NCBI GenBank assembly: GCA_020002185.1
Contig: CM034534.1
Coordinates: 65,688,717 to 65,752,716 of the forward strand
From: Paraescarpia echinospica
Lineage: Eukaryota; Annelida; Polychaeta; Sabellida; Siboglinidae
Reading direction: 5' to 3'
Length of the DNA stretch: 64,000 nucleotides
The notes beneath the pieces were generated by a model that had not been told where the DNA came from, searched no databases, and saw only the letters and a program-made list of their open reading frames with translations. The position numbers and the translations under genes are program-made. Within the stretch, counting starts at the first letter, position 1, and each line of letters opens with the position of its first letter. Shown here piece after piece: positions 39,323 to 51,085 of this stretch.

Positions 39323-40337
39323 CATATACACTGTACACACATGCGTGCACACGCTGCATATATGTATGTACGTGAATGAACCAAATAGTTAAAAGTGATA
39401 ACGGATTTATGGATAAATGTGTACAACACTGGTAGACATTATGCTGTGTTACACCAGATGCAAACAGAATAAACAGTAGAGTTTCTATATACATATTGTA
39501 GACATCCTACTTTTGTGTTTTACTACTCAAAATATACTTCATTTTTGTCAAGCACATTAATATTTTAATCAAATAACGTACTAAACCGAACCCCTTATAT
39601 TGCAGCCTATTCCTACTGTATAAATATGGAAGTGTATACATGTACATAACCGTGGCCCTGGCTGAATATCCCCTGAACTATCTAGATTGAAATAGGTGGT
39701 ACATCGATCACCTATGAAGACCTACACGTACAGCAAATATCCAACCAAGCTAATTTCAAGCAATATTATCCGCAAGAGGACGACACTGTAGCACAATAAT
39801 TTACCAGGTGGCAGCATAGTTGTTACTAGCTTCCACACTCTGGCTGTTCCAGGGCAAGTAGGCACGGCATGGGTCAATGTTTTTTTCCACTTGTATAGGT
39901 AATTGTTTTCAACGTTGTACACAACTTTATATTTTGAGTCTTCTAAAAATAAATTATGTTATTAATTATCCTTTCAGCCAAAAATTGCAACAATAATATA
40001 TGGGATCAAAGTCATAATGTCTTCATACGCAAGCAATTATTCTCCGGTAGGTGACACCTCTATACGACACACGTTCTACATGCGCAGACTAAGTTGAATT
40101 CGAAGTAAATGTTCGTTTATGTTATAACGGAATGAAATACAACGATATTTCTACTTACCTTCTGTTTTAACATTCATGGATGAAATAAATTCGTTATTAA
40201 AGTAAAATTAATATATATATATATAACTATATATCAAAGACATTCACCACCAAAACAAAGGTTTTTTGTACTATTAATAGTCTTTGAACGAGTTTTTATG
40301 TAGCCGCTTTAGTTCAATAATCTTAACAAGTTTAGGG
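39323..40337 (+). repeat. Repeat block A, copy 1
   Basis: About 1 kb aligns by eye with 50,891-52,113 in the same orientation: TACACTGTACACACATGCGT, then GTGTTACACCAGATGCAAAC, ATTGTAGACATCCTACTTT, TGAACTATCTAGATTGAAAT, GCAATTATTCTCCGGTAGGT and CAATAATCTTAACAAGTTTA. Short indels occur. There is no coding frame, although a TTTCAG...CCG|GTAGGT pair makes an exon-like segment in both copies. Confidence 0.85.
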
Positions 40338-41869
40338 CACGCAAGTCTCGTCTGCTGCCATATTGGTTTTAAGCTGTTTTGCCCTTTTCGGTGCCCAGCG
40401 ACGCGAACGAGTCAGGTACTGTTTCGCTTACGTACGACTGTAATTGCCACAACAGAAACCTTCGTTGTTGGTTTTATAGGTTTCCACCCAACGAAGACTT
40501 ATCGAGAAGGTGGGAACTATTATGCAGGCAAGTTATGATTTTCAAATTGGTTGCATATCGCAGTAATGTTGACTTTGAATAATGGTTATACTGGAACGAC
40601 GAAATTGTGTCATAGACATAGTCAGTCGTGGCACGCAAAATGTTTGCCACCATAAAGTCTACAGCTGACTCCGATTTACGTTGTAATTTAACGTTTCCTT
40701 GTGTATAGTTAACCCAATAGTGTAAAGAAAATGCCATGATAGTAAGTCATAAATGAGGGTTGGAAAAAACAATGCGATTACAATTTACAACATGCGATCT
40801 TCCCTGTTAGTGTTACTGACGTGTGCTGCGTGACAACCGTTCGAGTGAGCGGAGGCCGGCCATGAGCGGATACAATGTCACAGGCGACACACCATTAACT
40901 TATAACTTTTGTCTTTCATCGATGCTTGCACTCGTCATTGTATGAGGAACTCGGTACCCACCTGCAGTCTACTGAACCTGTTGATTTTCCTTGAAATAGT
41001 TTACCCAAAATTGCATTGTAAACGCCATGCCTGTAATCGAATGAGCGACAATTCCGGACAACGAGGTCGAGGTGGGCTTCAGGAGTGTACGATCTCGTTA
41101 ACCATCGCGTCAAAATGGACCGGAAATAGTCCATTTGTCATTTCACGAACCTAGAAATGTTCTATCCTATGAAATTTTGTTGTTGATTTGTACTCATATG
41201 GGTCCCAGAACAAATTCAGCGTGGTTGCCCCAACAGCAACTTTGAGCAACTCTGGTAATTTGCACAAATCCAAGATGGCGACTTGTCGATATCTTGAAAA
41301 ATTTACTTTAGAACCATTTGTCTTAGAATTAAGTATAGTACCTCTTTTAAGAGGTGTTGGGGTGCGTAGAATCTATTTCTTATGTTATTTGTTCAGTTCA
41401 AGATCAGATGCTGAAGGTCAGGTGAAGGTCAAATTTGACCTCGGTGGTCAATGAATGGAAACTTCTACTAAATTATATTTTAGTTTATTCATGCACATAC
41501 ATGGATAATGTTATAATATTTGACACATTTGTTCGTGAGAAAAAAACAGTAATCAGTCTTATTTGAAACACGTAGTGACATATGTTACGCGTAGTCTATA
41601 GTACAAATATCACTATGAACATTGGCATTCATATTTCTTTATGACGGAAAGTCTTGCATTAAGTAATCATGTACAAAAGTCATTGTAGGGATGTTTCAAA
41701 GATTGATAGACATAATTATAGATAAAAGATAGTATTACACAATGCTATGCTAAAAGCGTATGGTTTACGCTATCTTAGTAAATGCAGATATTGCCTAATA
41801 ATCTTCATCTTTTATCTACTCACACTCATCATCCAGGTAATCAGCAAGACCATCCTCAACATACTCATG

Positions 41870-42262
41870 ACCTTCACCCAAATCGTGACACAGTACGTAG
41901 GCCAGTGTGAAAACATGCCCAAAGAAGGAAATAGTAAATTAATGGTTTGGTTACGTAATGAGGTGCATATGCGCCTGAACGCGGTGAATATGGAGGGGAG
42001 TTGAGCCGGACCCTCGGGGGGGGGGAGAGGGTGCTGTTGCAGATTTTTCGTGGGGGTGTTTCTAAGTTATGGCCTATTCTTAATGCTGCTTTTGTATATA
42101 ATATCAATATATGGGGGTTGCTTTGGAGAGATTTTCAAGGAACAACCACGATATGGTGCAGTTTATTTTACATCGGAGGTGACACATCGGATGATTCTCA
42201 ACTAAAACACCAACAAAGTTCACTAAATATTGGGGGATAAACTCATCCATTTTAAATATTGA
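41870..42262 (+). repeat. Repeat block B, copy 1
   Basis: It matches 53,158-53,560: GCCAGTGTGAAAACATGCCC, then GAGGTGCATATG, GCGGTGAATATGGAGGGG, TTCTAAGTTATGGCC, AACAACCACGATATG and CATCCATTTAAATATTGA. It is followed directly by the Cys-rich ORF relic. Confidence 0.85.
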
Positions 42263-43684
42263 AGTGTGCAGTCAAGATCCGTGCCAAGACAGTAGATCTG
42301 CGGGAAACCAAGGACCTGTGTGGCAGCCTGATGGTCCTTGCCCGGTCAAGCAGAGATATTGACCAGAAGCACTGCATCGGCAACTATGAGTTCCACCCTG
42401 ACGCCAAGGGCACTGTTTGCTCCAAGCGGCTTAACGTTGCTATGCAACGACAAGTTCAAGCTCATCCATGTCCTTGAGCAGTTGGCAACAACAGAAACTC
42501 ACACCGATAACTCTCAGACAGCTACAAGCAAGACGCATGTTAATGTACCAGATGATGGAGCCTTGGATTTGGCATCTGCTGAAATCGATGTTCCCCATCT
42601 AAGTAGAAGATAGCGGTCGTAGATTGTATGGTGGTTGTCCAGAAACTGACGAAGTTTTTCTTTGACACTAACAAGGTGGATTCACTGAAGAGCACAACCA
42701 GGAAGAAGAGTCATGGGGGGAATGACCAAATCCAGTATCAAGTCCGATACGATATCAACATAAAACACATCACCATGAACCGTTTCCTATCCCATGACCA
42801 CACGAAAGGTGATCTCACAGAGTACCTGGCTGAGAAAACTATACAGTACAACAGCATCTGGGCGAACAAGGAGCAACAGGGACATTCAGTTTGAAGACAA
42901 CAACCATAAGGAATCAGACACCTTAATGATCTGTCAGGCTGTCTTGGCCACACAAAGGAGCCCAAGGGAAGATGTTGAGTTGATGTTCTTCTCGCCAGAT
43001 ACTGATGTCCTTGTGCTGATCATAGTTAATTATGATCTGCTGCCGAGGAAGACTTATATGGCATTGAGCGTGCTGCCGATTGAGCCATTCTGGACAGCTG
43101 AAAGCAGAAAGGTCCAAGGCATTGCCGGCATTCCATGCATTCTCTGGGGCCGACAATACAGGGAAGTTGGCAAGAATAGGCAAGGCTACATCGTTCAGAA
43201 GACAGAAGATCAGCAGTCTACTTTGGCTAAATTTGTATGCACTGCATATTGTCCCAAGGGTATCCAGATCAATCGCATTCCAGAACTGCGAGGGCGCATT
43301 TTCAGTAAACACATGACGAGAGTGACAAGCTACCACCCACAATTGGGGCCTTCAACCAGCACATACTTAGAGTACACAACCAGGCTAGAGTATGGGGCCA
43401 GGCCATTACTGTTCAGCAGGTGTTTTTGGACCCACTGCAGAATGGCTACCACAGGACTGCTAATGGACAGCTGACGCCAACCAAAACTGACATCCTTCCA
43501 GCTCCTCCAGGCCATCATTGAGAGTGTACGATGCCATTGCAAAGGAGACTCTCCATCACATAGGTGTTCCTGCAAATGCAAGGACCTGAAATGCACAGAT
43601 CCCTGCTTGTGTAGCACACAGTGTGAGAATGACGATGATTCACACTTTGAAAATTGTGTATCTGATGACGATAGTGATGACTAA
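42259..43684 (+). pseudogene. Degenerate copy of a multicopy invertebrate mobile-element-type ORF (SPDTDV family, Cys-rich end)
   Basis: Pieces in successive frames follow the order of a family often seen in many copies in invertebrate genomes: GGNDQIQYQVRYD..ITMNRFLS, then LTEYLAEKTI, KESDTLMICQAV, ELMFFSPDTDVLVLI, LPAFHAFSGADNTGKLARIG, FVCTAYCP, and a cysteine-rich end (CHCKGDSPSHRCSCKCKDLK, then CTDPCLCSTQC) before a stop at 43,682-43,684. The frame changes several times, so it cannot encode one protein. It has no introns. I do not know the biochemical role of the family; it is assigned to mobile elements by its copy number elsewhere (general knowledge) and by its setting next to repeats. 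Confidence 0.75.
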
Positions 43685-44336
43685 TGTGCAGTATACCGGG
43701 TCACAACAATATTATAATAAACCAGACATGTCTGTGAAATACACGCAACTGTGTAGTGATGCTGGTATGATAGTTATAAAACATTAATAAATTAAAATAC
43801 AGGCACATACTTGTTTCCAATGTACACATGTGTTTATACGCTATGCTACATGTATATTATTCAGTCATAACATGCATAGCTGTCATAAACTAGTAATTTC
43901 ATTATGCTTAGGTGACTGTAATTGATCCTGTTGGATTCCTTGCCCCTAGATATGTAGGTTTAGCCACAAAAATCAAAAGGCTGGGTGCTTTAGCAGCTGA
44001 TGTGTTGAGAAATACAGGTTTTCCGTGTCCACCATTTAAAACATTCCATTGATATTCAGTGTTTTAATTATTAACATACATGTTTAAGCGTATTGTAACA
44101 CAAATACGTAGAATAACAAACGTAACACGTGACGTGACATTGTTACGTCACTACTTCACAAAGATCGACTCTACGAATTGTCGCATGGTCTGGTGTGAAT
44201 TACATGCCAAATGTTTCCATGCTCTCCGATATTGCCTGTAACAATAAAGGCTGTTACTCAACATTCAGTATACAAGAAAACATGCCTTTTTCGGGTACCG
44301 TAGATATGTCTTTGTTTCATAATGTGGTGTTTGGAG

Positions 44337-44624
44337 CACATTGACATAGCGGATAAAGAGTCGGACTCTCAATCGAGAGATTTTGGGTTCGAAACCCGTT
44401 GTGCCGTGTCGAACCATGGCAAGTTCGTTCAAATCACGTTGCTGCAGGTCACTCATCTGTGTGAAAGTGTAATAAGCAGTGGTTGATATTCGTGTATGAA
44501 TAGACTCCGCGTAATAATAGCAGCGTGGCTGAATTCTTCCAACAGAAATCGAGATGTTATTCTATTGAACATTTCTACCAAGTAGTGAAGTATAACCCGT
44601 TTTTAGCAGTTCTAAGGACTGGAT
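44337..44624 (+). mobile_element. SINE, 5' part, split by a LINE insertion
   Basis: The head has GGACTCTCAATCGAGAGATT and GGGTTCGAAACCCG (a good box B). The body matches the 35.6-kb SINE (GCAGCGTGGCTGAATTCTTC). The copy breaks at GGACTGGAT (44,616-44,624); the missing tail resumes at 45,475. Confidence 0.88.
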
Positions 44625-45474
44625 CTTTCTCTTGGGTTTGCTTATCCATTTCTGGACGTGCAGCCTTTTTGGATTGTCTATTGGAAGCTCTTTCGTTTGC
44701 CAGTCTCCCCACTAGCCAGACGTCTGCTCCCATCCATTCCTCTATGTCCTTCGCCCATTGTCTCCTTGGTCTTCCTCTGCTTCTGCTGCAGTCCACTTTG
44801 CCTTCCATTATTAGTCTCTCTATAGATTCATGCCGTTTTACATGGCCGAAATAACTTAGTTTTTGGTTCTTTACAAAGTTCAATAAAGACCTTTGTATAT
44901 CACCAAGCTTATCTGCGATGGATTCGTTAGTTATACGTTCAGTCCACGAAACTCGTCATATCTTTCTGTAACACTTGTTTTCAAATGCATTTACACGTTT
45001 AGTAATGTTCTTATTAAGAGTCCAGGTTTCGCATCCATACGTAGCAGTTGGAAATATGCAGATTCGCATAATTCGTAGTTTCATGTCTTTGTTAGTTACT
45101 TTCCACAGCTTCTTTATCTCCGTCAACTTTTTACTCGCCATTGCCAACCTCCGCTTGATCTCTTTCGTCCAATCTCCATCCGCTTCTATAAGTGACTCCA
45201 GATATTAAAAACTTTCCACTCGTTCTAGTTCCTCGCCATCTACTATGACCTCTGATGGTTCTCGACATCCCTTCGCATCCATAATCTTAGTCTCCTTTGC
45301 GTTTAGTTTCAATCCTTTCATATCACTGTGCTCTTTAACAGTAGTTATCAGTTTATCCAATCCTTCTTTTGTATCGGATATTAACGCTGTGTCATCGGCA
45401 TATCTCAATTCACATATCTCCTGGTCATTCACTTTCAGTCCACTAAAAAACTTGCATCTCCTGTCAGTCATACT
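44625..45474 (-). mobile_element. RTE-like LINE fragment inserted in a SINE
   Basis: The minus strand encodes, in three pieces, ELRYADDTALISDTKEGLDK (the RT catalytic YADD box), YGCETWTLNKN, and KLSYFGHVKR followed by RGRPRRQWAKDIEEWMG, the order seen at the C-terminal end of RTE-type endonuclease/reverse transcriptases. The frame is broken at least twice and the 5' part is absent. The 850-bp insert is bounded by direct copies of GGACTGGAT, a 9-bp target-site duplication that places it inside the SINE. Confidence 0.85.
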
Positions 45475-45512
45475 GGACTGGATAATGCGCTATATAAGAA
45501 CTAACCATTTTT
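45475..45512 (+). mobile_element. SINE 3' tail displaced by the LINE insertion
   Basis: GGACTGGATAATGCGCTATA then TAAGAACTAACCATTTTT is the L2-like tail missing from the SINE at 44,337-44,624. Confidence 0.85.
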
Positions 45513-45554
45513 ACTTCTATTTAAAGACAGATGAACTGCATGAGGTTAGCGGCC

Positions 45555-45912
45555 GGTGTGAATCATATTGTAAATGGACCCCGCGTCGTGTATGGACTGG
45601 AGGTCCATTAATGGAGGTCTATTTACCACGCGTCGAAAATTGACCCCCTGTGAAAAAATACTTTTCAATGTTTTGAGTGAATTAGAAGTGGTTCATTTGT
45701 GTATACATGCTTTATAAAAAAAATAAAACCATGTAAAAATGTATCCAAACCTTACTGGCATTTAAATCAACAATGTCCATTTCAATATCATTTTTACGGA
45801 TATTGACACGGTTTTGACAATTTTGATGGTATTTTTCACAGGGGTCCATGTACAATGCCATGGTAAGTGGACTCCTTTTACCACGGGGGTCCATTCACAA
45901 TTTCACACTGGA
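45555..45912. repeat. MITE-like element with inverted ends
   Basis: The left end (GGTGTGAATCATATTGTAAA, then TGGACCCCGCG) and the reverse complement of the right end (CCAGTGTGAAATTGTGAATG, then GACCCCCGTGG) are similar. The interior has several GGTCCA/TGGACC motifs and no gene. The ends are degenerate, so the class is uncertain. Confidence 0.55.
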
Positions 45913-46975
45913 CCAGAACCAGCCCTCCCGGCGAACTTAACGTATATCTACAGCGCACAGGAAAGCGCCTTACGACGAAGTTCGACCTCGAGCAGCTCCA
46001 TCAGATCTCGAAAACAAGGATCTAATGACATAAACCATTCGTAGAAATGGCGTAAGCGCGCATAAAAGCTTTATTGGCCGGAATTACTTGCTGATATTAT
46101 GGTTGACACATATGGAGAGGTCGTGCGTTTGTATATCAATATAACGCATAATACCACGTAATCCCCAACATGTGCAGTGTGATTATAATGACACTGACAT
46201 TAAACATATTGACATCACCAATGTGGTAAGTCAAATTGAAATTTGAATTTATAAGTACCTCAAACAACATCACAAGCAAAGTGATTATGACAGACAAACC
46301 ACCGTCAGGGAAGTGATCGAAAAAAGAAGTTGATATCGATAGGACTCCACGAGGCAGACCCTAAGAGGGACCCTGAGGGGATGAGAACACTAGGCAGATA
46401 GAAAAATATAGTTGCAGAAGCTCGGTAGCTGAGGAAATGACAAAACACGGAAGAATCTGGTAAGTTGTGAAGATAGAAACCCTATGCGCATTTGGAGAAG
46501 TGTCGTTTCGGTCCTGTGCTCTACTCTTAGCGAAGAGGATTAAGGTTAGGTGTGGACACCTGGATTTATACTTTACCCTGACGACGACCACCCGTAAGCC
46601 GAATCATATGTTGCGGTGTTGATCGTTCTTTCAAGCATGCAGTACAACGTCGCAGTGCAATAGAGCCAGAAGACGAGGTGACTATACATCAATTACATTC
46701 AGTCAGTGACTGCTTTGAAGTCGAAAGAATACATACATCTCATTCTGCGGGTCTAGGTGACCGCGGAGCATTGACCTGTTCAGCGATGCACCATATAGTG
46801 CAGATACTGGGGTTCAGTTGGATAGCAACGAGACACGAAAATGGTTGTAGTTCGCATACCTTATAATAGATTCAGGGCAATTCAATCACCCTGACAGTCT
46901 ACAATTGAAACTAGATGACGTCAGTGCACCAACATCACGCCACTATGTTGTCTCCTGTGTGTGTGTCTTCGGTTT
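45913..46975. other. Stretch without recognisable gene
   Basis: Only short unrecognised open frames; no structured repeat was found by eye. Confidence 0.4.
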
Positions 46976-47534
46976 CCGATACACCTTTTGTTTTGTTATA
47001 AATTTATATAACATCCAAACACACCTCGACCACGGCTTCAGAACAGGCTTCTCATGCGAAACACAACTCCTAACCACCTCGCATGACCTATTCTCTTCTT
47101 TCGCCTGTGGAACTCAAGTAGACATAGCAATGTTAGACTTTAGCAAGGCTTTTGACACAGTCCCCCCACAAAACTCCTCCATACATTATCACTATGGTAT
47201 AAACGGAACCACGCTGAAGTGGCTAGAAAAATTCCTCACTGACAGTTCCATGAAATTTGTGCTAGACTGTGAAATTTCGAGAGAAGTACCCGTGAAATCC
47301 GGCGTCCCGCAAGGCACTGTACTTGCCCCCCCCCCACTTTCTCTCTCATACAAACGACCTACCAACATCGGTAAAATCCAAAGTCCGCCTATTTGTAGAC
47401 GACTGCCTACTATACAGAAAGATCAAGTCATTCAATGATCATTTTGCAGTACAACACTACCTAAACAACTCCAAAAATGGGCAAAGGACTGGGGTATAAA
47501 CTTCAATACAAACAAATGCTACATCTTCAGTGAT
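46976..47534 (+). mobile_element. LINE reverse transcriptase fragment
   Basis: In frame: HLDHGFRTGFSCETQLL, then QVDIAMLDFSKAFDTVPP, YGINGTTLKWLEKFL, VKSGVPQGTVLAP, followed after a run of ten C residues (47,326-47,335) and a frame change by SKVRLFVDDCLLYRKIKSF. These are RT blocks with the catalytic box as FVDD. The reading frame is lost at the C run and the copy is cut off where the opposite-strand LINE begins. Confidence 0.85.
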
Positions 47535-50220
47535 TTAACAAGATTGCCACCAACAGGATTAACTCTAGGTGTCAGGTGGACAAGGAAGCCCTTTGGCTTA
47601 TCGAGAGTCCAACCCTTTTATTTGTGTGTATCCCGCCCTTCTGAGGTATGTGTCGATTTAATTTGTAAACATTCACGCTACTAGCACCCACGCAATCAGG
47701 AGATATTCTGTTCCATTCATTTACAGTCCTTTATGAAAATGAGAACTTTCTTATATCTAATGCTCCTTTGCTAATGTAACTTCATGTCCTCTAGTCCTTC
47801 TATCTTTCTTAACTGAGAAAAACTATTTCTATCAATATTTTCATAACCATTCAGTATTTTAAACACTTCTATCTGATCTCCTCTCAATCTCCTGGTCTCT
47901 AGCGCTGTTAAGTCACATTCTTTTACGCGAATTTTATAACTAAGATCCCTCGGTTTTAATATCATTTTAGTCGCTCTCCTCTGTACTCTTTCTAGCATAT
48001 ATATATATATATATATGTCCTTGCGATATGGCCTCCACGCTTGTATACAATATTCTGAATGAGGCCTCAATATTGTTTTGTACAGCGGTATTATTAGTTC
48101 TTTTTCCTTATACGCTATATTTCGCCTAATTAATCCAAGGATTTGACTTCTCTTTAAAGCTGTAATTCCGCACTGCTCTGAAACCTTCATATCGGCACTA
48201 ATGGTTAACCCTAAGTTCTTTTCTTTTACAGTAATACTTAGTACGGTACCCCCATTTTATAGTCTACATCTTCGTTCCCATGTACTGTGTGGAGGCATTT
48301 ACATTTCCCAAAATTGAACCTGTCAAGATCATCTTGTAAATGCTGTCTATGTGCATCACTTTTAATCCTTCTAAATCTTTCGTATCATCCGCAAATTTCA
48401 ACACCTTGCTTGTTATATCCATATTATATCCAAATCGTTGATATAGAATAATATAGGTCCTAGTACTGATCCTTGTGGTACCCCACTCAATACCGATTTC
48501 CAGTTTGAAGCCTCCCCATCAACTACTACACGTTGTTTTCTGTCAATCAGCCATTTTTCTATACAGTTTATTATACCATTTCCTGTGCCACGGGCCTTTA
48601 GTTTAAGCAGTAATCTTTGATGTGGTACTTTGTCGAAAGCTTTTTGAAAATCTAAGTAGATGATATCTACTGGTGATCCCTCATCTACCCATTTAGGGAT
48701 GTCTTAAAAAAACATATTTGTTTAAGCATGACCTCGCTTTTAAAAACCCATGTTGAGATGGGTTTATCAAGTTATGTTTAACAAGAAAATCCACCATGTG
48801 ATCTTTAATTAGCTTTCTAATAATTGGCAAATCACTGATGTTAAACTCACTGGTCTATAGTTCTCTGACTTGTTTCTCGAACCTTTTTTTAAATAACGGT
48901 ATAATGTTTGCCTCTTTCATTTCTAAAGAAACCACTCCCTCTTCCAATGACAAATTGAAAACTGTAGTAAGCGGTACGCAAATTTGTTCTACAATTTCCA
49001 ATAGTAGTTTGGGCGGAATCCCATCCACTGCAGGTGATTTATTATCCTTCACAGCCCTTATTTTCTTAGCTACCATTTCCGGGGTTACAATTAACTGTCC
49101 TAAATAGTCTGAATCTGCCCCTTGAACTTAGCCTCTGGTAGGGGCAGTGAACTAATACCTTCCCTGGTAAACACTGAACTAGAATACTCATTCAGGTCTT
49201 CTGCCATTAAGAATCTCTCTGATATTATATTTCCAGCACTATCTTCTAGAGGACCGACCTAATCCTGAACTTTCTATTTGCTTCAAACATACCCTTAAAC
49301 ATTCTTGCTGTCATGTTTTATATTACTAGCTAATTTATTTTCATAGCTTCTCTTTGAATTTATTTCTAATTTCAGCTGTAGCTTGGTTAAGTGCTTCCTT
49401 AAGAATGTTGTAGTCTTCGTCATTTCCAGTACATCTATATGACTTCCACATCATTTGTTTATACTTAATTTGTGTAATGGCTTCTTTCGATAAGTGTTTC
49501 TTTTTGGACCGTTTCCATTGTGTTTTGAAAGATACAAATTTATCGACCAGTCTATCTTTGCTAAATATTTCTTTATGTCCATATACCTTCCGTTGTGGAA
49601 ATGTCTCCTATACTGCTTTTTACTATTCTTTTCTGATGTTACTTTCATGATAAAATGTATCTGGTTGTGATCACTACTCCCTAGTGGCTCACACATCTTG
49701 ACATTGGCAATTAATTCATTCTGTGAGGACAAAACTATGTCTAACACATTCTCACCTCTGGTTGGTTCTAGCACTTGTTGAGAAAGGAAAGTATCTTGTA
49801 CTGAAACTAAAAACTTGTGGTCCTCACTCCCCATACTCTGTAAAGATTTCCATTGTATATGCCCATAGTTAAAATCCCCCATAATAATACAGTCCCGTTT
49901 GCTTACTTCCCTTAAAGCGTTTTGTATTTTCTCATTCTCTTCTATGCTTATGTTTGGACTTCGATAAACTAATCCAACTGTTAATGTTGAGTTTCCTGTA
50001 ACTATGTTACACCATACAACTTCTTCGCAATCTGCGTCTCTTTCTAATTTTATTTCATAAGCCTGGATAGATTCTTTAATATATAAAATAACTCCACCTC
50101 CCTTTCTTCCTATTCTAACTTTCCTAAACATTACATATCCTGTCAGACCCAATCCGGCATCTGATATATCGGTGGTCGCCCATGATTCGGTTATACCTAT
50201 TATTTGAGGGTCAATAATAA
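47535..50220 (-). mobile_element. Long LINE with endonuclease and reverse transcriptase, degenerate
   Basis: Reading leftwards from 50,220: an apurinic-type endonuclease in one open frame to 49,451 (IIGITESW, GGGVILYIKE, IIMGDFNYGHIQW, GSSDHNQI), then a gap with broken frame, RT block DNKSPAVDGIPPKLL (49,076-48,855), degenerate RT with KFADDTKDLEG near 48.38 kb, and the C-terminal domain YKTILRPHSEYCIQAWRPY, ERVQRRATKMILKPRDLSYK, RRLRGDQIEVFKILNGYENI (48,190-47,771). This C-terminal signature belongs to the CR1/L2/Rex-like LINE group. The 3' end carries GGACTCTCGATAAGCC, also found as relics elsewhere in the window. An AT microsatellite interrupts the C-terminal domain at 47,998-48,018. The N-terminus is truncated and several frames are broken, so it cannot move by itself. 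Confidence 0.88.
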
Positions 50221-50888
50221 TCCGAAAACTTGGATCCGGTCAAAATTGGGCGCGAATGGACCATAGTGGACATTAACAGGTTACACATTCGTAACATTTT
50301 TCGATGGTATTACAAAAAGTATACAATCTTTTATATGTACTAACTGCACATTGTTGAAACACACTACATTCTTAAAGATAAATTAACGTGATTGGCGATG
50401 GGCGAAACCTAAAGAAAAATGAGCTTTAATTTTAATGACACAACAAACTGAATAAACGTCCTAGAATAAGACACATACTGTGGTAGGTAGATATGTTTAG
50501 GGTTTTATGGTAAAAACTAATTCACGTTTAGAGTATATGGGTGTGGCTTATTTAATTAATAAACACCATTAACAACGTTTATCCGTTATTTGAATAGCGA
50601 CTCAGCAGATAATGACGACGGCAGAGATGTCGCCCGAATAAATGTTCGCAAACTAGACGCCAGCGTTAAACACAGACTTGGGTGTCAATTCCAAAAGGAA
50701 GAATTGATCAATTCAATGGTCATATACTGTGGAAGCGCCATGAGCGCCTCTTCGGCGGATACCGGCACTATATAAGATTTCATTATTAAGACGATTTTGT
50801 TTCCAGATGCACTATTTCTTTTCATTCAGATGCATGAGTAAATAACACAGCAGGGTAATAAATTATTGGTTTCACACAAAAAATCAGT
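50221..50888. other. Stretch without recognisable gene
   Basis: Short open frames only. GAATGGACCATAGTGGACAT near 50,255 recalls the GGTCCA motifs of the MITE-like element at 45.6 kb, but no full copy is present. Confidence 0.4.
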
Positions 50889-50890
50889 TG

Positions 50891-51085
50891 CATATACACT
50901 GCACACACATGCGTGCACACGCTGCATGCATGCGTGTATATGAATGAACCAAATAGTTAAAAGTGATAATGGATTTATGGATAAATGTATCCATTATCAT
51001 TTTTAACTAGTTGGTTCATTCATGTACATGCATGCATGGAGTGTGTGTGCGCACGCATGTATGTATACAGTGTATATGTAATGTA
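50891..51085. repeat. Long imperfect hairpin inside repeat block A copy 2
   Basis: The left arm includes GAATGAACCAAATAGTTAAA then AGTGATAATGGAT. The right arm mirrors it as ATCCATTATCATTTTTAACT then AGTTGGTTCATTC, and the similarity continues outward through TGCATGCATG and ACACATGCGTGC-type sequence for about 90 bp per arm. Confidence 0.8.

Noticed and set aside
44337..44420. Possible tRNA gene with a good B box (GGGTTCGAAACCC)
   Set aside because: It is the head of the SINE copy split by a LINE; the body and tail match the other SINE copies.
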